DNA from: Leptolyngbya cf. ectocarpi LEGE 11479
Lineage (GTDB): Bacteria > Cyanobacteriota > Cyanobacteriia > Phormidesmidales > Phormidesmidaceae
Length of the DNA stretch: 34,571 nt
Direction: 5' to 3'
Assembly (NCBI RefSeq): GCF_015207065.1
Contig: NZ_JADEXP010000024.1
Coordinates: 1-34,571 of the forward strand
The notes beneath the pieces were generated by a model. That model saw nothing but the letters and a program-made list of their open reading frames with translations. It was not told where the DNA came from and ran no database searches. Position numbers and translations under genes: made by a program. Positions 16,257-25,362 of the stretch are shown here, piece by piece; the stretch's first letter is position 1, and every line of letters begins with the position of its first letter.

Positions 16257-17033
16257 CTAGCTACCCTGGGGTTCTTGACCAGACCGGATAAATTCAGCCT
16301 GCTCCAGAATTAAGGTGGCAAACTCCCCCTGGCCATTGGCCCTAAAGAGCTGGGCTGCGGTTTCGTAATTTTGCACAATATCGGCTCGGATCTCCGCTGG
16401 CAAATCATCAGGCCCTTCAAAGTCCTCGCCTAGCAGCAACGCCTGCTGACGCAGCAGGGCATCGGCTCTGCCCAGGTAAGCATTCGGCTGGTCGGGCACC
16501 AGGACAAGCGCCGCGTTGTACGCCTCAGCCGCTTCGCCATAGTCCTCAGACTGCATCAATTCCAAGGCCCGGTCATAGACCTGCTGATAGTCTGTAGCGG
16601 ATTTGACCGATACCTGATAGTCGCCACCAAACTGGCCATAAAATGAGCCCGCTAACAGGGTGTACTCGCCGGTCTCGGGCAGCTCGGCCACAATCGTGGC
16701 ATGGGGGCCACCATCATAGTCGTCGTTTTGTTCCAGCACGTCCCCTGCCGGTGTCAACAGCGTGATAAACGTATCGAACTCTTCACTCACCATTTCAATG
16801 ATCACCGCCTGTCCCGCTTCAGCCATAAAGGTATGGGTGTTTTGCTGGGGCTGAAACTCAACCTGCTCTTCGAGCAGCGACTGGGCTGCTGCTGGCATCG
16901 CTGCTCCCAACGCGGCCCAGAGCGCTAATGCCGTCCCAGAATAGACAAGCCCACTCAACCGCCCAGTTAAGTGCCTAGGTAAACAGCGATTTACCTGGCA
17001 ACCCATTAAACTAACGATAGAAAAGCTAGACAT
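16257..17033 (-). CDS. Secreted PPC-domain protein with TPR-like segment
   Basis: I start this at the ATG at 17033 (258 residues), because AAGGAG lies six bases upstream; an earlier in-frame codon at 17063 has no such site. A signal peptide ends near PAAAQS. The next ~100 residues form a pre-peptidase C-terminal (PPC) beta-sandwich: FMAEAGQAVIIEMVSEEFDT, then LLTPAGDVLEQNDDYDGG and GEYTLLAGSFYG. After it come TPR-like helices (YDRALELMQSEDYGEAAEAYNAAL). PPC domains are non-catalytic and occur on exported cyanobacterial proteins. The role, probably in periplasmic or envelope assembly, is unknown. It is divergent from a second secreted protein 47 bases away. Confidence 0.8.
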   Translation of the reverse strand: MSSFSIVSLMGCQVNRCLPRHLTGRLSGLVYSGTALALWAALGAAMPAAAQSLLEEQVEFQPQQNTHTFMAEAGQAVIIEMVSEEFDTFITLLTPAGDVLEQNDDYDGGPHATIVAELPETGEYTLLAGSFYGQFGGDYQVSVKSATDYQQVYDRALELMQSEDYGEAAEAYNAALVLVPDQPNAYLGRADALLRQQALLLGEDFEGPDDLPAEIRADIVQNYETAAQLFRANGQGEFATLILEQAEFIRSGQEPQGS

Positions 17034-17080
17034 AGAACTCCTTGGCACTGCCCACGGCAGCAATCTTTAAAACGGTAGCG

Positions 17081-17506
17081 ATGCATTACGATAGCGAAAT
17101 TTGTCCATCCCCAGTGTCCTGGCCGAAAATCTTGGGTGCCAGTATCGTCTGTCTGGGGCTGTGGTGTGGTGTGTGCGATCGCACCTTGGCCCAGTCTATA
17201 CAGCCATTGGAAACTCAGCCAAACCACCCCAGGGTTGCCCCTGCTAATGCTTCAGCAGTCAATATAGACCAGATTGTGCTGCCCCCGGTCGATGATGTGC
17301 CAGAAGAAATATTGAGAACCGAGATCATTTTTGACGCCCGCTCTCCCCTAGACGGAGCCCCCCTATCGGCGGCGGACTATGCCCAACTACAGGCCGAGCT
17401 AGCCGATTCCCAAATCACCCGCACCCTCAGTTTTGAGCTGCGTTTCAACGTTTTTCTGCTACAGGCCCGACGTTCCCTCAAACCCATCATTCCATTTTTG
17501 CCCTAG
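17081..17506 (+). CDS. Conserved cyanobacterial exported protein of unknown function
   Basis: 141 residues from the ATG at 17081; a TTG start at 17042 would overlap the divergent leader and is less likely. A signal peptide (KILGASIVCLGLWCGVC, cut near TLAQ) is followed by a proline-rich linker and the core EIIFDARSPLDGAPLSAADYAQLQAEL. It ends with a hydrophobic-basic segment closing IIPFLP. The layout 'ARSP.DG.PLSAA.YAQLQ...FPFL' is one I recall from many uncharacterised cyanobacterial proteins. The hydrophobic tail suggests envelope association. It shares a divergent promoter region with the PPC protein. Confidence 0.72.
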   Translation: MHYDSEICPSPVSWPKILGASIVCLGLWCGVCDRTLAQSIQPLETQPNHPRVAPANASAVNIDQIVLPPVDDVPEEILRTEIIFDARSPLDGAPLSAADYAQLQAELADSQITRTLSFELRFNVFLLQARRSLKPIIPFLP

Positions 17507-17687
17507 TACCCCTTTTTTCCAAAAACAGCTCTTTGGTTACAAGCAATTGTTGTTACGCTCTGTTAACCTAAACTGCATGGTCCTTGCTTTGCCTTAGCAG
17601 TGGCAGGGCTTGAGCAAACCATTGTTTAAACAGCTTTTAAACAGCACTTTCTGCTTTTTATATACGGATATTAGATTTTAGACCCCT

Positions 17688-19997
17688 ATGGCACTAACAA
17701 CGGCCCCAGAGCAAATTGACCGGATTGTCGGCAATTCTCACCATAATCCCTTTGACGTTCTTGGTCCCCATCGCATTCAGATAGATGGCAAAGAGGTTTG
17801 GACGGTGCGCGCCTATCTGCCCAAAGCTGAAGTCGCCTGGGTTCTACTACCCGATAGCCGTCAGGAAGTGCTGATGGCCAACGACCATCACAATGATTTC
17901 TTCGAATGCGTACTGGATGTTCATGACCTAGCTAGCTATCAGCTCCGCTACAAAGCCGATGGCCATGAGCATGTGGTTTACGACCCCTATGCGTTTCGGT
18001 CTCCCCTTGTCACTGAGTATGACGCCCACCTATTTGGTGAAGGCAACCACCATCGCATTTACGAAAAACTGGGAGCCCACCTCACCACTATTGATGGTGT
18101 GGTCGGTGTCTATTTTGCCGTGTGGGCTCCCAATGCCCGTAACGTCTCCATTTTGGGGGATTTCAATAACTGGGACGGTCGCCAGCATCAGATGAACATT
18201 GGCCATGGCGGCATCTGGGGGCTGTTTATTCCTGAAATTGCGGTAGGTGCTGCCTACAAGTACGAGATCAAAAACCACGCAGGGCACATTTACGAAAAGT
18301 CTGACCCCTATGGGTTTCAGCAGGAAGTGCGGCCCAAAACCGCCTCAATTGTGACGGATCTTGAAAGCTACCAGTGGCAGGATGGCGATTGGATGGAAAC
18401 CCGCCGCCAGCAGGATCCCATGACCCAGCCTGTATCGGTGTATGAGCTTCATCTGGGCTCCTGGATGCATGCCGCATCGGCTCAGCCAGCGCAACAGCTC
18501 GATGGGACCGATGCCCCGGTGGTCACAGTGGCGGAACTTAAGCCGGGTGCCCGTTTTCTCACCTACCGTGAACTGGCCGATAAGCTGATTCCCTATGTCA
18601 AAGAACTAGGCTTTACCCATATTGAGCTACTGCCCGTTGCTGAGCATCCTTTTGACGGTTCTTGGGGCTACCAGGTAACCGGCTACTATGCCGCTACTTC
18701 GCGCTACGGTTCCCCTGAAGACCTGATGTATTTTATCGACCAGTGCCATCAGAACGGCATTGGTGTCTTGGTGGACTGGGTCCCCGGTCACTTTCCTAAG
18801 GATGGCCATGGCCTTGCCTTCTTTGATGGCACCCATCTCTATGAGCATGCCGACCCCCGCAAGGGCGAGCACAAGGAATGGGGCACTCTCGTCTTTAACT
18901 ATGGCCGCAATGAAGTGCGCAACTTCCTGGTGGCCAATGCCCTGTTCTGGTTTGACAAGTACCACATTGATGGCATTCGCGTAGACGCCGTGGCGTCCAT
19001 GCTCTACCTGGACTACAACCGCAAAGCAGGCGAGTGGGTGGCCAATGACTACGGCGGTCGCGAAAACATTGAAGCCGCCGACTGTCTGCGCCAGGTCAAC
19101 CACCTAATCTTTAGTTACTATCCCGGAGTGCTCTCCATCGCCGAAGAATCCACCTCCTGGCCCATGGTGTCCTGGCCCACATATGTAGGCGGTCTGGGCT
19201 TTAACCTCAAGTGGAATATGGGCTGGATGCACGACATGCTGGACTATTTCGGCATGGACCCCTGGTTCCGTCAGTTTCACCAGAACAACGTCACCTTTAG
19301 CATCTGGTATGCCTTTAGCGAGAACTTTATGCTGGCCCTGTCCCACGATGAGGTGGTCCACGGCAAGAGCAACATGATCGGCAAAATGCCCGGTGACGAT
19401 TGGCAAAAGTTTGCCAACATGCGCTGTCTGTATACCTACATGTTTACCCATCCAGGCAAAAAGACCCTGTTTATGGGGATGGAGTTTGGCCAGTGGAGCG
19501 AGTGGAATGTGTGGGGTGACCTGGAATGGCACCTGCTAGAGTATGAGCCCCATGGGCAGATGAAAGCCTTTATGGAGAAGCTCAATGCCACCTATCGCAG
19601 TGAGCCCGCCCTCTATACTCAAGACTTTGACCAGCAGGGCTTTGAGTGGGTTGACTGTAGCGATAGCAGCCACAGCGTTGTCGCCTTTATCCGTAGGGCG
19701 CAAGACAGCGATGAGTTTATCGTCACGGTGTGTAACTTTACCCCACAGCCCCATAGCCACTATCGTGTCGGTGTTCCGGCTAAAGGCTACTATCGGGAAA
19801 TCTTTAACAGCGATGCCCGCGAGTTTGGCGGCAGCAACATGGGCAACTTAGGCGGCAAATGGTCCGAGGACTGGGCGTATCACAATCGGCCCTATTCGTT
19901 AGATCTGACCCTGCCACCGTTGGCCACCGTCGTGTTTAAGCTGGATCCAGCGCGGACATCATCGGCTACGCTGTCTGGCTTTAAGCTGGGGGGATAA
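17688..19997 (+). CDS. glgB: 1,4-alpha-glucan branching enzyme, GH13
   Basis: A 769-residue glycogen branching enzyme that cuts alpha-1,4 chains and rejoins them through alpha-1,6 links in cytosolic glycogen. Two N-terminal beta-sandwich domains are present (about 1-110 and a CBM48 at 135-230 with [20 protein letters not shown]). The GH13 barrel follows. Its catalytic set is complete: nucleophile Asp433 in DGIRVDAV, acid/base Glu486 in SIAEES and Asp554 in [10 protein letters not shown]. The C-terminal beta domain ends at residue 769. The start has no clear Shine-Dalgarno sequence, but the CBM layout supports it. The ~180-base leader is AT-rich with a repeated TTTAAACAGC. No other glycogen gene is adjacent. 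Confidence 0.97.
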   Translation: MALTTAPEQIDRIVGNSHHNPFDVLGPHRIQIDGKEVWTVRAYLPKAEVAWVLLPDSRQEVLMANDHHNDFFECVLDVHDLASYQLRYKADGHEHVVYDPYAFRSPLVTEYDAHLFGEGNHHRIYEKLGAHLTTIDGVVGVYFAVWAPNARNVSILGDFNNWDGRQHQMNIGHGGIWGLFIPEIAVGAAYKYEIKNHAGHIYEKSDPYGFQQEVRPKTASIVTDLESYQWQDGDWMETRRQQDPMTQPVSVYELHLGSWMHAASAQPAQQLDGTDAPVVTVAELKPGARFLTYRELADKLIPYVKELGFTHIELLPVAEHPFDGSWGYQVTGYYAATSRYGSPEDLMYFIDQCHQNGIGVLVDWVPGHFPKDGHGLAFFDGTHLYEHADPRKGEHKEWGTLVFNYGRNEVRNFLVANALFWFDKYHIDGIRVDAVASMLYLDYNRKAGEWVANDYGGRENIEAADCLRQVNHLIFSYYPGVLSIAEESTSWPMVSWPTYVGGLGFNLKWNMGWMHDMLDYFGMDPWFRQFHQNNVTFSIWYAFSENFMLALSHDEVVHGKSNMIGKMPGDDWQKFANMRCLYTYMFTHPGKKTLFMGMEFGQWSEWNVWGDLEWHLLEYEPHGQMKAFMEKLNATYRSEPALYTQDFDQQGFEWVDCSDSSHSVVAFIRRAQDSDEFIVTVCNFTPQPHSHYRVGVPAKGYYREIFNSDAREFGGSNMGNLGGKWSEDWAYHNRPYSLDLTLPPLATVVFKLDPARTSSATLSGFKLGG

Positions 19998-20037
19998 GCC
20001 CGTCAGTTTTGGGAACGTCTTTTGGGGACATCTAATG

Positions 20038-20066
20038 GTAGGGGGTTGCCATGGAGCGCCCCCTAC
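20038..20066. repeat. 8-bp-arm hairpin between glgB and a convergent small gene
   Basis: GTAGGGGG (20038-20045) and CCCCCTAC (20059-20066) pair perfectly around 13 bases. Placed 41 bases after the glgB stop and 7 bases after the opposing stop, it may end both transcripts, but no T-run follows on either strand. Confidence 0.5.
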
Positions 20067-20072
20067 GAGGTT

Positions 20073-20333
20073 TTACGGCATTCCCAACGTTTCCCAATCC
20101 TTCACCGTTGGACCAAACCGCTGAGCCGCTTGTCGCTCAGCAGTCTTGAGGGAGGGGTGCCACTCGCTTAAGCTGTAGTCTCCATCAATTTCTGTGGCCA
20201 GCAGACAGTAGCCATGGCCATCAAATTCGATGGCTAAATAAATCAGGGTTCCAGGTGTTAACTCAGCTGGCGGATTGGGCAAATCTGGCGGCATCTGCCA
20301 GGTGCAAATTTGCTTAACCACCATGGAGGGCAT
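20073..20333 (-). CDS. Small conserved cyanobacterial protein
   Basis: 86 residues from the ATG at 20333; the frame extends to a TTG at 20363, which lacks a ribosome site. A segment VKQICTWQMPPDLPNPPAEL is followed by LTPGTLIYLAIEFDGHGYCL and a C-terminal helix LKTAERQAAQRFG. There is no signal peptide or membrane helix. I recall similar uncharacterised proteins in other cyanobacteria, but assign no function. It converges on glgB. Confidence 0.6.
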   Translation of the reverse strand: MPSMVVKQICTWQMPPDLPNPPAELTPGTLIYLAIEFDGHGYCLLATEIDGDYSLSEWHPSLKTAERQAAQRFGPTVKDWETLGMP

Positions 20334-20457
20334 GAAGTATGAATATTTTGTCCTTAGAGACAAATTATTGGCACAGCTTCCCTTTTATACGCGATCTAAC
20401 GGCGGATTCCACAGCGATTTAGTTGGCACTCCCTGACAACCAGATTTGACGTTTCAG

Positions 20458-21624
20458 TTAGTTTTCGCTGCGCACATGGGTCTGGCTCTGCTCTTCAGCA
20501 GTTAGATCGGCTAAAGCTATGTCGTTTCTTAGTACACGCCCTGTGGGACCAACGATTTGACGAGGCAGGGTGCGGGCATCCACCAGCTCCATCCGATTCA
20601 TGTTGTAGGTGGTGTAAACGGTGTCGCCCGTGTCAAAGAAAAAGTCTAGAACCGTCATGGTTTGCATAGCGGCATCATTGCGGTTAAGCCAGGTGCGAGG
20701 ACCGCTGCCTAGGGCTCCGGTGTGCAGCAGCTGTAGGTCGCCCGCATGGCCAGGATAGTAGGCGTGGTGATGGCCGCTCATGTAGGTATGGACATTGTGG
20801 CGCTCTAGGAGCGCCTGGAGTTGGGCGGCATTATTGAGCAGTTCGCCGTTGCGATCGCGCCCCTGGGAAATCGCATACAGCGGCAAATGCCCCAGAGCAA
20901 TCCGGAACCTAGCCTCTTGAGCCGCTGCACTACTCAACTGTCGGTCGGCCCAAGCCACCTGGTCAGCGGGCACATTGGCCGATGACGCATCCCACACCAG
21001 GTAGAAAATATCGTTTTGCTTAAAGCTGTAATAGTACGGAAAATTACCCGTATCCACATACTGCAGGTCCAGGGTATCTTGGTGAGCCTGCCAGTAGCGG
21101 CTAGTCACCTCACGGTCAACCGGGTAAACATACTGCCCCCCATCCTGCAAACTAGACGCATCATGGTTACCGATAGTCAGGGCAAAGGGAATATCCGCCT
21201 CGCGAATCGGGCTGAGGATGAGGTGGTCAAATCCCTGCCACATGGCGTCTACTTCAGCTTTACTGAGGGCATTACTCTGACCCGCCACCATATCACCCAC
21301 ACACAGCACAATATCCGGCTCCCACTGGGGCAAGATTGATACCCCCTTCATCACCTCTTGGCGATAGTCTACAGACCCATAGCGAGAATTTAGATCGCTG
21401 ATGACTACGGCCCGGACGTCACCGCGTTTGGGGGCAAAGAGGTCAGCTGGGCCGATAGGCTGGTTAAAGTTGAGAGGATGTTTGGGAACAGCAGCATCCG
21501 ACAGAACAGACGAGGCGCTGGCCGAGGCGCCTGGCGTATTGGTCACTGATTGGGCAATGGGACGAGCCGAGCAGGCTCCGAGGGCCAGGCTGCTGAGGAG
21601 TAGAAAGCGACGACGGTTGAGCAT
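20458..21624 (-). CDS. Exported metallophosphoesterase, probable Tat lipoprotein
   Basis: 388 residues. The N-terminus RRRFLLLSSLALGAC combines a Tat-like twin-arginine start with a lipobox (LGAC, Cys18), so the protein is probably lipid-anchored outside the inner membrane. The calcineurin-like fold is shown by Asp77 in VISDLNS, GDMV (110-113), GNHD (152-155), GHLP (245-248) and GHHHA (284-288). The first motif is DLN instead of the usual DxH, which would change one metal ligand. The family hydrolyses phosphomono- or diesters with two metal ions; the substrate is unknown. Its promoter region faces the Uma2 gene. Confidence 0.88.
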   Translation of the reverse strand: MLNRRRFLLLSSLALGACSARPIAQSVTNTPGASASASSVLSDAAVPKHPLNFNQPIGPADLFAPKRGDVRAVVISDLNSRYGSVDYRQEVMKGVSILPQWEPDIVLCVGDMVAGQSNALSKAEVDAMWQGFDHLILSPIREADIPFALTIGNHDASSLQDGGQYVYPVDREVTSRYWQAHQDTLDLQYVDTGNFPYYYSFKQNDIFYLVWDASSANVPADQVAWADRQLSSAAAQEARFRIALGHLPLYAISQGRDRNGELLNNAAQLQALLERHNVHTYMSGHHHAYYPGHAGDLQLLHTGALGSGPRTWLNRNDAAMQTMTVLDFFFDTGDTVYTTYNMNRMELVDARTLPRQIVGPTGRVLRNDIALADLTAEEQSQTHVRSEN

Positions 21625-21754
21625 GGGGAGAATGAGGTATCTATGGGAAAGGTAGCGCAGGTAAAGGTCTGCGTAAAGGTAGAACTCTATTACACTAAAT
21701 TAAACTGAGTCACACCACTTATTTGATTAAATTCCTCTTGGGAGAACCATCACC

Positions 21755-22336
21755 ATGGTTGCGCTTACCCTCAATATGAAAGCCGCAGCACTTGCTCTGG
21801 ATGATGACCAGTTTTATCGTCTGTGTCAGGCAAATCGAGATTTGAGATTAGAGCGCACAGCCAAGGGAAATTTGCTAATTATGCCACCAACGGGTTGGGA
21901 AACGGGCAATCGAAACCTGAAGATTAGTCAGCAGCTTGCCAATTGGGCTGACCAGGATGGGTCTGGTCTAGGATTTGACTCATCTACGGGGTTTCGGTTA
22001 GCGAATGGAGCCGTGAGATCACCCGATGTGGCGTGGGTACGTCGAGAGCGAATCGAGCACCTAAACCCAGCTCCAGATAAGTTTTTGCCTCTCTGTCCAG
22101 ATTTTGTGATTGAACTGCGTTCAGCCAGCGACAGTCTGAGTACCCTACAGAAAAAAATGGAGGAATATGTAGCTAACGGGCTACAGCTTGGCTGGCTGAT
22201 CAATCCCCAAGACAAACAAGTAGAAATTTATTATCCTGACGGTGAAGTAAGTTTGCTCAATCGGCCAGATACACTGAGGGGAGAAGCGGTGCTGCCTGAT
22301 TTTATTCTCGTGATTACCTGGCTTTGGACCCGTTAA
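21755..22336 (+). CDS. Uma2 family protein (PD-(D/E)XK nuclease fold, DUF820)
   Basis: 193 residues, the usual size for the Uma2 family so abundant in cyanobacteria. The frame has the typical N-terminal FYRLCQANRDLRLERTAKG, GWETGNRN, SPDVAWV (Asp at the PD position) and DFVIELRSASDSL, with the acidic residue of the E-x-K/R half, then MEEYVANGLQLGWLINP and VEIYYPDG. Members are predicted nucleases of unknown purpose. GGGAG lies 11 bases before the ATG. It is convergent with another PD-(D/E)XK-like gene 38 bases away. Confidence 0.93.
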   Translation: MVALTLNMKAAALALDDDQFYRLCQANRDLRLERTAKGNLLIMPPTGWETGNRNLKISQQLANWADQDGSGLGFDSSTGFRLANGAVRSPDVAWVRRERIEHLNPAPDKFLPLCPDFVIELRSASDSLSTLQKKMEEYVANGLQLGWLINPQDKQVEIYYPDGEVSLLNRPDTLRGEAVLPDFILVITWLWTR

Positions 22337-22374
22337 CCTTTTCGGGGAACGAGACTTAAGCGTGGCTGTTCTGA

Positions 22375-22980
22375 CTAAACCATGCTCTTTAGGATGCCTA
22401 GCAAATCGTTTACCTGGGTGGCAAAGTACTGTTTGGTATCGATAAAAATAGTTCTTTGATTGTTGACTGGCTGGAGTTTGAGAAACCGCCACAGGTCTCC
22501 TGTGGTAACACAGCCAAAGATTGTTGTGACTGCATTCTCTTCTTGATGATTAAACAATTCAGCTGCAATCATTTCTGCCATGCACTGGCCTAGTCCAGCA
22601 TTGATGCGGTCATTTTTTGTCTCCACTAATGCTAGAACTGGAGCTGAGAGACTGTATTGCGATCGCGAGCGACTGACAATATAGTCACAGCGTCCGGTCA
22701 AGCCTTGGGTTTTATCTACCGTAAACTCAATCCCAGAAAATAGGCTAATTTGGCGATCAAGCAGTTCCCGAGCAGCTGACAAAATTGGAGCCACAATAAA
22801 CTCTGACTTGGCTTTCTCAGTACCAATGGCATCAGCTAAGGGTAAATGAATATCTAAAAAATCCGATAGCCACCGAGGCGGTACCTGGGGCTCAATATCG
22901 CTAAACAGAGCCTGATCTTCAACCAGTTCAACCGCAAACTGCTTTCTGATGTCATTGATTGTAAAGTCACTGTAGGCCAT
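22375..22980 (-). CDS. PD-(D/E)XK nuclease-like conserved protein
   Basis: A 201-residue cytosolic protein. A GRCDYIVSR strand and a following VLALVETKND give the D-x(n)-E-x-K arrangement of restriction-endonuclease-like folds (Asp at about 118, Glu and Lys at about 139-141). The next helix begins GLGQCMAEMIAAELF, which in such families packs against the active site. The pattern is like the N-terminal nuclease part of type I restriction subunits, but no helicase follows. I recall similar uncharacterised cyanobacterial proteins. A perfect 8-bp hairpin sits just upstream of its start codon. The substrate is unknown. Confidence 0.72.
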   Translation of the reverse strand: MAYSDFTINDIRKQFAVELVEDQALFSDIEPQVPPRWLSDFLDIHLPLADAIGTEKAKSEFIVAPILSAARELLDRQISLFSGIEFTVDKTQGLTGRCDYIVSRSRSQYSLSAPVLALVETKNDRINAGLGQCMAEMIAAELFNHQEENAVTTIFGCVTTGDLWRFLKLQPVNNQRTIFIDTKQYFATQVNDLLGILKSMV

Positions 22981-22993
22981 GAGCTTCGAATAT

Positions 22994-23017
22994 CTGCTGA
23001 GTTACTCTGCTCAGCAG
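22994..23017 (-). promoter_or_regulatory. Perfect 8-bp inverted repeat in the leader of the nuclease-like gene
   Basis: CTGCTGAG and CTCAGCAG pair around eight bases, 14 to 37 bases upstream of the ATG at 22980. It could be an operator or an RNA hairpin near the ribosome site. Confidence 0.45.
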
Positions 23018-23117
23018 GCGTCCATTATGGCATAGCTAAATCGGCCCTAGGCAAAGATCCTATATGGGTAAACTGCGGAAAAACTAGATTTCTGGATGTA
23101 GACAGGGTTTAACTGCA

Positions 23118-23822
23118 GTGTCCAACGTCCGAGCACGTATGCAACTTCAAGCATTCACAACGAAGCGCTTACAGTTAATAGCTATTTTTCTGGCAGGCGG
23201 AGCAGTCTTGTACTCTCTGCTAACCAGGCTTGGTTTTTTGATGCCTTTAGCAGACATTTCATCAGTGGTATGCTTAGTCTCATGTCAGCCGGAGCAAGCT
23301 TTTCACCCACCAGTGAAGGGCAACCAACTCCTGAACTACAATCGACCTCTACAAACAGCCTTACCCGATAATCTCAGTCAAGACGGGATATCGGTTCTCG
23401 TGGAAAAATCTAAGTTCAGGTTAACGGTTTTCCACAAGCTTGAGCCTGTAAAGTCCTATCCTGTCGTCTTTGGCAGCTCTCCAGCTGGCGACAAGCTACA
23501 TGAGGGCGACCGGAAAACTCCCGAGGGGATTTACTACATTCGCGATCTTTACCCACACTCAAGTTGGTCCAAATTTATTTGGATCGACTATCCCAGGCCT
23601 GACTCATGGCGTGAGCATTTCCAGGCAAAGCTTTCCGGTCGCATTGGCTGGCTACTCCCCATCGGTGGACAGATCGGCATTCATGGCGTGCCAGCAGGCG
23701 AGGATTCTATGATCGAGCAACGGGTGAATTGGACGTGGGGGTGTATCTCTCTCAAAAATCAGGATGTGGATGAGGTTTACAGGTTTGTGAGCAATGGCAC
23801 CCTGGTGGAAGTTGTCCCCTAA
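23118..23822 (+). CDS. L,D-transpeptidase (YkuD fold), membrane-anchored
   Basis: 234 residues from a GTG at 23118 (an ATG at 23139 is also possible; neither has a strong ribosome site). A hydrophobic anchor (about 19-42) is followed by a linker and a YkuD domain from about 88. The active site is complete, with His189 in GIHGVP and Cys209 in WTWGCISLKN. Members form 3-3 peptidoglycan cross-links or attach proteins to the wall in the periplasm; some only trim. EGDRKTPEGIYYI matches the usual substrate-loop region. It is followed in the same direction by ictB, 83 bases downstream. Confidence 0.92.
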   Translation: MSNVRARMQLQAFTTKRLQLIAIFLAGGAVLYSLLTRLGFLMPLADISSVVCLVSCQPEQAFHPPVKGNQLLNYNRPLQTALPDNLSQDGISVLVEKSKFRLTVFHKLEPVKSYPVVFGSSPAGDKLHEGDRKTPEGIYYIRDLYPHSSWSKFIWIDYPRPDSWREHFQAKLSGRIGWLLPIGGQIGIHGVPAGEDSMIEQRVNWTWGCISLKNQDVDEVYRFVSNGTLVEVVP

Positions 23823-23905
23823 GACAATCGTTGCTTGAGAGAATGCCCTGAACCCGTTACTATACAGGCGCATATTCGGTCGGCCCCTGGGGGGCAGTTG
23901 CCTAA

Positions 23906-25306
23906 ATGATTGACTCAGTGCTGCGTACCCTTACCTTTGGTCAGTTTTCGCTACATCAGTGGCGACAGGTAAGTCTGATCCATCGGCTGCTGTCGCCCCT
24001 ACGCCAGTGGCGACAGGGCAGCAGTCTGTTGGCCTATGGTGACCTGATAGCAGCAGGCATCATGGCAGTGCTGTTGGTGCTGTCCCCCTACACTTCTACC
24101 ACCCTAATCGGCATTTTGCTGATGGCCTGCGCGGCGCTATGGTTTCTACTGACGGTGAGCGACGAGGCCAATGGCTGGCTAACGCCAATTCATCTGGGTG
24201 TAACCCTCTATTGGGGCACCATGGTATTGGCCACAGCGCTTTCCCCGGTCAAGGCGGCGGCCATATCGGGGCTGGTCAAGCTGACACTAAACCTGCTGTT
24301 GTTTATGTTGATGGCACGGGTGCTGCGGCAGCCAAAGCTGCGCACGGGGGTGGTGTCGGTGTATGTGCTGGCTACGCTGCCGGTGGCAGTCTATGGCATA
24401 CGTCAGTACTTTTTTGGGGCTGAGGCGCTGGCCACCTGGGTTGATCCGACGTCTAACTTGTCGGGGGCCACACGAGTCTATAGCTATTTACGTAATCCTA
24501 ATCTGCTGGCGGCCTATCTCATGCCAGCGGTAGCCCTAAGCGTTAGTGCATTTTTTGTATGGCCGCGCTGGTTGCCCAAAGCATTGGCGGCAGTTGCGTT
24601 TTTTTTGAATCTAGCCTGTTTGGTGTTGAGCTATAGCCGAGGCGGCTGGATGGGGCTGTTAGGTCTCTTCTTTATCCTGGCGGTGCTGCTGGTGTACTGG
24701 TGGAGTGAGCTGTTTCCGCCGTTTTGGCAGCGCTGGGCATTGCCCACATTGCTAGGAGCCATGGCGGGTCTCGTGGTATTCGCAGTTCTCTTTGTAGGAC
24801 CGGTTCGAGAACGGGTGATGACGATGTTTGCTGGTCGCGAGGATAGCAGCAACAATTTCCGCATTAATGTTTGGGAAGGGGCGATGGATATGATTCGAGC
24901 CCGACCGGTGATCGGCATTGGCCCTGGTAACGACGCGTTTAATAAAATCTATCCGCTGTATCAACGGCCTCGCTACACGGCCCTGAGTGCCTATTCGATT
25001 TTTCTAGAAACCTTAGTTGAAGCTGGGTTTATTGGCTTTACAGCCTTTTTGTGGATGTTGGGTACGACCTTTTATCAGGGGTTGCAACAGCTGCGACGTC
25101 TGCGGATGACGATGGATGTGCAAGGGTACTGGTTGATTGGTGCGATCGCAACCGCCTTTGGCATGCTAGTCCACGGCCTGGTTGACACTGTTTGGTATCG
25201 GCCCCAGGTCAGCACCCTCTGGTGGATGTGCATGGCCATCATCGCCAGCTTCTACACAGTGCGTCAGCAAACTTATCGCCGCAGCGCTCCAGAAATAAGC
25301 GAATAG
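23906..25306 (+). CDS. ictB: IctB family membrane protein (O-antigen polymerase fold)
   Basis: A 466-residue polytopic membrane protein with about ten to twelve helices and a large loop (about 325-365) containing NFRINVWEGAMDMI and GIGPGNDAFNKIYPLYQRP, which marks IctB. The fold is that of Wzy/O-antigen ligase-like proteins. IctB was first proposed to help inorganic carbon accumulation, but its true role is debated, and a glycan ligase or polymerase function is structurally more natural. CLVLSYSRGGW is the conserved loop before the large periplasmic domain. It is convergent with the acyltransferase gene; the gap of 41 bases holds a repeat fragment. Confidence 0.93.
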   Translation: MIDSVLRTLTFGQFSLHQWRQVSLIHRLLSPLRQWRQGSSLLAYGDLIAAGIMAVLLVLSPYTSTTLIGILLMACAALWFLLTVSDEANGWLTPIHLGVTLYWGTMVLATALSPVKAAAISGLVKLTLNLLLFMLMARVLRQPKLRTGVVSVYVLATLPVAVYGIRQYFFGAEALATWVDPTSNLSGATRVYSYLRNPNLLAAYLMPAVALSVSAFFVWPRWLPKALAAVAFFLNLACLVLSYSRGGWMGLLGLFFILAVLLVYWWSELFPPFWQRWALPTLLGAMAGLVVFAVLFVGPVRERVMTMFAGREDSSNNFRINVWEGAMDMIRARPVIGIGPGNDAFNKIYPLYQRPRYTALSAYSIFLETLVEAGFIGFTAFLWMLGTTFYQGLQQLRRLRMTMDVQGYWLIGAIATAFGMLVHGLVDTVWYRPQVSTLWWMCMAIIASFYTVRQQTYRRSAPEISE

Positions 25307-25362
25307 ACATAACTATCCATCAATCCGGGCTTTCTCCATTAGCAGCCCTACGTGAATTGGCT
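25306..25362. repeat. Fragment of a dispersed repeat at the ictB 3' end
   Basis: Bases 25306-25337 match 8951-8978 (GACA-AACTATC, then exact ATCCGGGCTTTCTCC) with a 4-base gap. Bases 25346-25362 match 13901-13917 (CCCTACGT-AATTGGCT, one difference). The two pieces come from different sites, which suggests a longer degraded element. It covers the last codons of the acyltransferase gene. Confidence 0.5.

Noticed and set aside
17042-17080. Use of the upstream TTG at 17042 as start of the exported protein
   Set aside because: It would begin nine bases from the divergent gene's start, without a ribosome site, and would put an extra segment before the signal peptide.
18627-19532. Two long minus-strand frames inside glgB (158 and 142 codons)
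   Set aside because: They lie opposite a complete GH13 enzyme with all catalytic residues; long antisense frames are common opposite GC-biased genes.
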